Below, in pieces: positions 55,591 to 60,290 of a stretch of DNA of 60,290 nt. Each line of letters opens with the position of its first letter. Within the stretch, counting starts at the first letter, position 1. The notes under the pieces are model-generated. The model ran no database searches. It saw only the letters and a list, made by a program, of their open reading frames with translations, and was not told the origin of the DNA. This DNA is from an uncultured Flavobacteriaceae bacterium (GTDB taxonomy: Bacteria; Bacteroidota; Bacteroidia; Flavobacteriales; Flavobacteriaceae): the NCBI GenBank assembly GCA_947489085.1, contig CANLCJ010000028.1, positions 1 through 60,290 of the forward strand, written 5' to 3'. The position numbers and the translations under genes were made by a program.

Positions 55591-56914
55591 ATGAAAAGTA
55601 TTAAATTAAAAGCTACAGCAAGTTTCCCAAGAGCGGAATAAAAAAGTGCTACGGTAGAAATATATACTGCTAAATTAATTAATTAATGGTTGGTGGTCTA
55701 GTGATGAAGAAGGTAATAATCCCATTAATAGAGCCAATTTAGACGAGACTGTTTATTTTCACATAAACACTAAAGATTTTGATGACGGAGATAAAGTAAA
55801 ATTTCATCTTAAAGAAGCTGATTTTTTCTTTGATGACGAAGAGTTTAATGGAGAACAAGTAAATCTAGAAGGGACTGTAAAAGATAATCACATTATCTTA
55901 GAAATCAATTTGCTTGAAAGCTGGGAAAATGAACTAGTAGCAGACGGTTTAGGTAATATAGAAATCTATTGGGAATATGAATTTATAAATAAGAAAAAAG
56001 ATTTTAGAGACCAACAACTTACAGTATATTTCTCTGAACGCACGCTATACTTCAGAACTCCGACACCAAGTCATAATCTACCAGAATTTATAAGTAATGA
56101 TGGAGACCCTATGTTGTTAATGAAGTTTGGAAAAGGATTTGCTAAAAACAAATTGATAGAAAAAGGCTTGGATATGGCTAAAGATAAAGCCCAATCACAA
56201 ATAAACAACATAGTTTTCGCAAAGCTAAAAAAAGGACATTTGGTTGATAATACAGGTAAAGTATATACAGGCAAAAGATTAATTTACAGATACAAAGAAG
56301 TGTATAATAATGCTGGTGAATTATTTGAAAATATAGAAAAAGGAAAAAACTTTATATATACCTATAAAGGCACAACCCATACAACAAAAGGTATAAGCCA
56401 ATACGATTATTTTTCAAAAAACGGTAAACGTGTTACAGTACTTGGCGCGGTAAAACAACTAGGAAAAGCATTTGACATTTTTAATGTTGTAAAAACAGCG
56501 GGCGAGGATTTAGATATGTCAGAACCTTTGCCATTAGATGCAGGTCCGTTATCACCAATTTTTGACCTCGCAGGCGTTTTAGTAAAACGCCAAAAAGCGG
56601 AAAGTGATATGTGGCTTGAAGAAGTGGTACAAGAAGAAATTGACCTAGCCAAACTACAAGGCTTAGAAGCTACTAGAAAAGCCATCAATTCTTGGAATCA
56701 TAACAAAGAATTTAAATGGGATTTGTTACCTATTTCTGCTGAAACTGCTAATAAACTCATGCAAGGTGAGTTTAAAAAATTTGAAGCGTTTTTTGAATTT
56801 GCTAGTACAGATATAGATTCTATTCTTAATATAGAAATATTATATCGCAGAGTGGAAAACACAAAAAGAGAAGAGGATGTTTATATTATTGAAACCGTAT
56901 TTATTGATGAGTAG
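55591..56914 (+). pseudogene. Candidate T6SS effector gene, 5' end broken
   Basis: From ATG 55591 the frame reads MKSIKLKATASFPRAE, then TAA (55639-55641; one base from CAA, Gln), then KSATVEIYTAKLIN, then a frameshift in a TTAA repeat (55673-55687). Removing one 4-nt unit restores NGWWSSDEEG and the frame stays open to 56914. The restored N-terminal part (about 20-130) is an Ig-like strand-rich domain of the type found in Bacteroidota effector/linker proteins (DETVYFHINTKDFDDGDKVKF). The C-terminal 240 residues (TGKRLIYRYKEVYNNAG, VTVLGAVKQLGKAFDIF) are an unassigned candidate toxin. The 334-codon intact part could still start at TTG 55910. The next gene overlaps its stop. Confidence 0.7.
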
Positions 56915-57491
56915 AGTTTTTTTATTTTCTTTTTTATTATTGATTTTAAATTGCGAATCTCAAGATAATAATATTCTTGTTGGTCAATTAGATAATAATA
57001 AGCATAGTGTTCAAATAAGATTGTCAAAAAATAAGCATAAAAGAGTAATTGCCATAAAATTTCCCAAAGAAATAAATATTGAAAATTTAGGAAATTCAAA
57101 CATATCATTTAAGACATTAGATTATATTTATAAAGATAGTTTATCAAAATGGGCAAATAGAAATGTAAGTCTTTTTAAAAACTATAATGGTAAGTTGAAA
57201 AAAGTATCTAATTTTAAGAAAAAAAATATAACTTCAAAACAAAGTGATAATTACACTTTATATACTTTTCATTTTTTAGATTCTAGCAAAACTACTCAAC
57301 AACAATTTAAACCTTACATAGAAAAGATATTAACCGAGGGCAAGGATACTTTATATATTGGTACTGTTAATGACTTCAAAAAAAATCATAAAAAATTGTT
57401 TGAAAGACTGACCAAAGGAGATTGCATTTCAATACAGTTTTTAGATGGTAAAAAATTAGGAGAAACAGTAACTGTTCCTGTAGAGTGGTAA
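56907..57491 (+). CDS. Lipoprotein, candidate immunity protein of cassette 1
   Basis: 194 residues from ATG 56907, whose ATGAGTAG overlaps the effector stop (TAG 56912-56914), indicating translational coupling. The upstream in-frame start is weaker because it delays the signal peptide. MSRVFLFSFLLLILNC is a lipoprotein signal with the lipobox Cys in ILNC. The mature part is basic (many Lys/Asn) with no recognised domain. Periplasmic or outer-membrane lipoproteins directly behind effectors are typical T6SS immunity proteins, so that is the inferred role. Unlike the effector, this gene is intact. Repeat A follows the stop within 8 nt. Confidence 0.65.
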   Translation: MSRVFLFSFLLLILNCESQDNNILVGQLDNNKHSVQIRLSKNKHKRVIAIKFPKEINIENLGNSNISFKTLDYIYKDSLSKWANRNVSLFKNYNGKLKKVSNFKKKNITSKQSDNYTLYTFHFLDSSKTTQQQFKPYIEKILTEGKDTLYIGTVNDFKKNHKKLFERLTKGDCISIQFLDGKKLGETVTVPVEW

Positions 57492-57590
57492 TGCCCAGTT
57501 GCTAATAACTAAGAAGCGTATGGCGCGCCGACAGGCCAACGCTATACATCCTATTGGTTGCCCTGTTACAGACAATCCTAAAACCTGTAG
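57492..57590 (+). repeat. Repeat A, copy 2 (right half diverged)
   Basis: The hairpin half is clear: AAGCGTATGGCGCGCC pairs with GGCCAACGCTATAC. The downstream end block seen in A1 and A3 is not recognisable. Confidence 0.65.
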
Positions 57591-57654
57591 TTAAACTATT
57601 TTTTGAATGTAATTAGATGGTAGAGAGACACTTTTTCTTTATGATCTTTTATAC

Positions 57655-57852
57655 TCATTATCCTCTTAATGTTGATGATTACTTTTCAAAATCTTTATTA
57701 CAATTCAATACATACGCTGTTACAAAATTTTATTAAGATGTTAGTTTTCAAATAGCAATACGACCTATACTGTATAGTTTAAAAGTTTAGTTAGTTTAGT
57801 TTTAAAAAGCAACACCATTTATCTTCATGTTATGGTGTTGCTTTTTTTAGGC
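57655..57852 (+). repeat. Repeat B, copy B1
   Basis: First of two copies at a period of 198 bp (landmarks ATTATC, GTTGAT and ATTCAATACATACG recur exactly 198 nt later). It contains TATACTGTATAGTTTAAAAG, a short TTAG array and the hairpin. Confidence 0.9.
57804..57848 (+). terminator. B1 hairpin terminator
   Basis: 15-bp arms AAAAAGCAACACCAT (57804-57818) and its complement (57832-57846), then T tract. Confidence 0.9.
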
Positions 57853-58050
57853 CTATTATCGCCTTGATGTTGATGGTTGGTTTCCAAAACCTTCAGTAAA
57901 ATTCAATACATACGTTGTCACAAAATTTTGTTAAGATGTTAGTTTTCAAATAGCAATGCGACTTATACTGTATAGTTTAAAAGTTTAGTTAGTTTAGTTT
58001 TAAAAAGCAACACCATTTCTCTTCATGTTATGGTGTTGCTTTTTTTATAT
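57853..58050 (+). repeat. Repeat B, copy B2
   Basis: Second tandem copy, the same length as B1 and nearly identical through its right half. Confidence 0.9.
58002..58047 (+). terminator. B2 hairpin terminator
   Basis: The same 15-bp arms (58002-58016 and 58030-58044) and T tract as in B1. The loop differs by one base. Confidence 0.9.
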
Positions 58051-58209
58051 CTCTTGTCTGGCATGCACAAACTTTGTCAGGCAATAAATAACCTTAATAA
58101 AAATACATAAATTTATACGTTTGTAGTTGTAAATTATTTTATTATAGTAGAAAACATCCTATATTTATATCATAAATAACTTACTTTAGTGCTTGTTATT
58201 GAATTGTTA
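58051..58209 (+). repeat. Leader repeat C, copy 2
   Basis: Gap-free partner of 55401-55559, ending 39 nt before the TssD ATG. TATATTTA occupies the position of the TAGATTTA box in C1. Confidence 0.85.
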
Positions 58210-58248
58210 GGTAACATTACTCCCTCAAAAAGACAAAGAAATAAAAAA

Positions 58249-58923
58249 ATGACATTAGCAAAGTTATTCATATTAGGGCAAGAAATAGAATTACTATGGA
58301 CAGATATGAATTATCATCGAGATACAAGAATAAATGGCAAACCTGCTTCTGATACGAACGGAGGTTTAATTACGCTATGTTATGTCACTGATAGGTATTC
58401 CGATTTAGTGCTACATTGAATGACGAAAAAGAATGAAGACGAAACTTGGAACAAAGTAGACAAAATGGAGCAAGGAAAAATTTGTTTTTATGAAAATGGA
58501 TTTGAATATCCGCCAACCAAAACTTATAAATTCGAGGATGCTCATTTGATTTACTTTAGAGAAATATTTTTTACCGAAGGTACACAACCTATGCAAACTA
58601 TTTTAACTATTTCGCCTGCTATTCAGAATTATGGAACTGATTTAGTAAAACGATGGAACCATAGTTGGATTCCACCAAGTGAACGAATGCCCTATCAAGC
58701 TATTGAAAATAATGAAGAATATGATGAACAAATCAAAGTGATCGATAAAAATGGTAATCCAGTTTCTGACTTATTCTATTGTGTTGAGTTTGAAAATAAA
58801 ATCATAACAACAGGAAGAACAGACAAAAATGGACTAGTAAAAAGAGTTAATCAAAGTCAAAATCAAAAAAATTACAATTACTTTTGGGGTGATGAAGCTT
58901 TCTTAAAAAGTCAAAATTCATAA
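58249..58923 (+). pseudogene. TssD (Hcp-like) fused to a transthyretin-like tail, interrupted by TGA
   Basis: From ATG 58249: TLAKLFILGQEIELLWTDMNYHRDT, then NGGLITLCY and YSDLVLH, TGA at 58417-58419, then MTKKNEDETWNK, GKICFYENGFEY, FEDAHLIYFREIFF, EGTQPMQTILTISPAI. This is the full Bacteroidota TssD/Hcp-like tube protein order, and the stop falls where homologues have Trp (W-M), so TGG to TGA is the simplest change. After about residue 155 a tail (QIKVIDKNGNPVSDLFY, GRTDKNGLVKRV) looks like the transthyretin-like adaptor domains that load effectors. The codon after the stop is ATG, so reinitiation is possible. The Tae4-like gene starts 4 nt after this stop. Confidence 0.82.
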
Positions 58924-58927
58924 CTTT

Positions 58928-59527
58928 ATGGAATACGAAAACATAACAAAAATAACCACTAATAATCGTCCAGGTTCTATTTTAGAGGTTACTATAAACA
59001 GGATTACTTTCGAAGAACTTTGGAACAAATACCCAAGTAAAGATCTTAAACACATTAATGCAAAAACAAAAAAAGATGAATTTGGTAATCATTGTGCAAT
59101 TAATGTAAGCGAAGCATTATATCAAAATGGGATTAAATTAAAATCTTTTAGAGGTGTAAAATGTTATCACAAATGCCCATCAGGTAAGAATATTCATGTT
59201 CTTAGAGCTCAAGAATTAGCAAACTGGCTAAAAAAAAGACCGTTTGCTGGATGCCCTAAGGCATTAGAATATACTGGGGAGACATATGAAGATAAAGTCA
59301 ATGGTAAAACAGGAATAATATTTTTTAAAGATTATTGGCAAAGAAATGGCGAAACTGGTGACACAAGAACTGGTGACCACATAGATTTATGGAATGAAAA
59401 CGAATTGGCTAGTATCGGCTTAATTGCAACGTGGATAAGACGGACATTTTCTGAGTTTTCAGAAAATTGGTTAGATATGTCCGATTTAAAGAAATCAAAA
59501 AAGGTCTTATTTTGGGAAATACACTAA
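58928..59527 (+). CDS. Tae4-like T6SS peptidoglycan amidase effector
   Basis: 199 residues. ITFEELWNKYPS at about 26-37, catalytic Cys56 in NHCAINVSEAL, AQELANWL at about 94-101, GIIFFKDYW, and GDHIDLWN with His151 and Asp153 follow the Tae4 (NlpC/P60-like) order. Tae4 enzymes cut the D-Glu to meso-DAP bond of peptidoglycan in the target periplasm. About 25 extra N-terminal residues precede the domain. There is no signal peptide, as expected for a T6SS effector delivered by a carrier; the TssD-adaptor gene directly upstream is the likely carrier. All catalytic residues are intact although the carrier is interrupted. Confidence 0.88.
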   Translation: MEYENITKITTNNRPGSILEVTINRITFEELWNKYPSKDLKHINAKTKKDEFGNHCAINVSEALYQNGIKLKSFRGVKCYHKCPSGKNIHVLRAQELANWLKKRPFAGCPKALEYTGETYEDKVNGKTGIIFFKDYWQRNGETGDTRTGDHIDLWNENELASIGLIATWIRRTFSEFSENWLDMSDLKKSKKVLFWEIH

Positions 59528-59772
59528 TCAAGTATATCAAAATTATATTGTATACCTTTTTTTTAACAGTATTACTATTACTACTACTTTTTATCACAAG
59601 AGATTACACTTTAAATTACATTATTGATTTCTTTAGAAACTTAAAAGGCACAGAGCATTATACTGGAGAAACAAGGGTTGCTGACTTCTTTTCTATTTTG
59701 TGGCAAATAATTTTTCCCTCATTATACGGAATCTCTTTAATTTTAATGATAATAATTAAATCAAAAAAATAA
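59512..59772 (+). CDS. Two-helix membrane protein, candidate immunity of cassette 2
   Basis: 86 residues from TTG 59512, overlapping the Tae4-like stop by 16 nt and preceded by an AAGG element. The frame has no ATG and is open from TTG 59467 (101 residues). Two membrane helices (about 10-30 and 62-80) flank a hydrophilic loop of about 32 residues (RDYTLNYIID ... GETRVADFF). A membrane protein exposing a loop to the periplasm could protect against the amidase. Known Tai4 immunity proteins are soluble and periplasmic, so this would be a different immunity type. The role rests on position alone. Confidence 0.5.
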   Translation: MGNTLIKYIKIILYTFFLTVLLLLLLFITRDYTLNYIIDFFRNLKGTEHYTGETRVADFFSILWQIIFPSLYGISLILMIIIKSKK

Positions 59773-59895
59773 CGTTGCCTAATAATTAAGAAGCGTACAG
59801 CGTGCCGGCAAGCCAGCGTTATACGCCTTATTAACTAATCCATTGCGGATAACCCCAAGCCTTATCGGCAAACGTTCTTTAGGTAAGATTGGTTT
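59773..59895 (+). repeat. Repeat A, copy 3
   Basis: Starts at the base after the TAA of the preceding gene. Imperfect hairpin AAGCGTACAGCGTGCCGGC / AAGCCAGCGTTATACGCCTT, extended by TAATTAA / TTATTAACTA. The end block matches A1. Confidence 0.8.
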
Positions 59896-59906
59896 AGAAT
59901 GGGATA

Positions 59907-60102
59907 GGCTGCAATTGCTTTTCAAAACCTTCAGTAAAATTCAATACATACGATGTCACAAAATTTTGTTAAGGTGTTAGTTTTCAAATAGAAATACGAC
60001 TTATACTGTATAGTTTAAAAGTTTAGTTAGTTAGTTAGTTAGTTTAGTTTTAAAAAGCAACACCATTTATCTTCATGTTATGGTGTTGCTTTTTTTTAGG
60101 CC
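59907..60102 (+). repeat. Repeat B, copy B3
   Basis: Matches B1 and B2 but with a longer TTAG array upstream of the hairpin. Confidence 0.9.
60052..60098 (+). terminator. B3 hairpin terminator
   Basis: The same 15-bp arms at 60052-60066 and 60080-60094, then T tract. Confidence 0.9.
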
Positions 60103-60290
60103 TATTATCTTTTTGATGCTGATGGTTACTTTTCAAAAATCTCCATTACGATTCAATACGTACGCTGTCACAAAATTTTATTAAGGTGTTAGTTTTCAAA
60201 TAGCAATGCGACTTATACTGTATAGTTTAAAAGTTTAGTTAGTTAGTTTAGTTTTAAAAAGCAACACCATTTCTCTTCATGTTATGGTGT
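60103..60290 (+). repeat. Repeat B, copy B4 (cut by window end)
   Basis: Second tandem copy after B3. The window stops inside the right arm of its hairpin. By comparison with B2, leader C and another effector gene are expected just beyond. Confidence 0.88.

Larger units (their letters stand above)
57492..58248. other. Inter-cassette spacer A-B-B-C
   Basis: 757 bp without a gene, built from repeat A2, repeats B1 and B2, and leader C2, in that order. The same order (A, B, B...) restarts at 59773. Confidence 0.85.

Noticed and set aside
58417-58419. TGA read as Trp or selenocysteine
   Set aside because: TGA is used as a normal stop here (for example the LIG exonuclease at 13872), other Trp codons are TGG, and no selenocysteine structure is apparent.
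59773-59895. Repeat A as a true integron attC site
   Set aside because: The hairpin and its position after stop codons fit, but I could not find paired RYYYAAC and GTTRRRY core sites in the three copies and no integrase is in the window. Kept only as an analogy.
57655-60290. CRISPR array from the regular repeats
   Set aside because: The repeat units are about 200 bp and tandem with almost no unique spacer, contain terminator hairpins, and no cas genes are present.

Overview
This window comes from a marine-type Flavobacteriaceae (Bacteroidota) chromosome. The evidence is strong AT richness, two very large type IX secretion (T9SS) type B cargo proteins and one tiny type A cargo, DUF5606, the bacillithiol-system protein YtxJ, a Bacteroidota-type TssD (Hcp-like) T6SS protein, and Bacteroidota -7 boxes (TAnnTTTG) just upstream of many genes. 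No rRNA, tRNA, CRISPR array or transposase was seen.

Layout. 1-540: a frameshifted gene tail, then a structured dispersed repeat (repeat A) that recurs at the right end of the window. 540-2821: a leftward operon (NTF2-like, YHS and small membrane proteins) behind an AraC regulator that has two DNA-binding domains; the same near-identical 21-bp motif lies 46 nt upstream of both start codons. 2822-4026: an AT-rich gene-poor gap. 4027-9022: a lipoprotein, an exonuclease/GIY-YIG nuclease in an operon with a self-cleaving LexA-like regulator, an EamA exporter and an intradiol-dioxygenase-like protein. 9174-14888: the complete four-gene ligase-associated (LIG) DNA repair operon (exonuclease, ligase, helicase, PdeM). 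15025-18075: DUF5606, Def, RuvX, a small exported protein and DapD. 18175-23560: a surface-glycan cluster (Stealth phosphotransferase, lipopolysaccharide-kinase-like protein, GT2, CDP-glycerol-type phosphotransferase, nucleotidyltransferase, YrbL-like kinase), followed by a gene remnant and a CCA-type nucleotidyltransferase. 25481-28164: CtaA, a pRiA4b ORF-3-like protein and a kinase-like protein. 28483-38854: two tandem T9SS adhesin-like giants. 39040-55252: housekeeping genes (UvrB, SucC, LysA, GlyA, FahA, an RluA-type enzyme, YtxJ, ClpB and others).

The most unusual part is 55253-60290, downstream of clpB. It reads as an array of T6SS effector/immunity cassettes separated by a repeated spacer. 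Cassette 1 holds a candidate effector gene broken by a nonsense codon and a 4-nt expansion, followed by an intact lipoprotein gene (candidate immunity). Cassette 2 holds a TssD fused to a transthyretin-like tail and interrupted by a TGA at the position of a conserved Trp, then an intact Tae4-like peptidoglycan amidase, then a small two-helix membrane protein (candidate immunity). Each cassette starts behind the same 159-bp leader (C) and ends at a hairpin repeat (A) that begins 0-8 nt after the last stop codon, followed by two copies of a roughly 200-bp terminator-bearing repeat (B). The window ends inside a B copy, so the array probably continues. Repeat A at 148-272 also directly follows a decayed ORF, so the module family is dispersed. 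The T6SS structural genes are not in this window.
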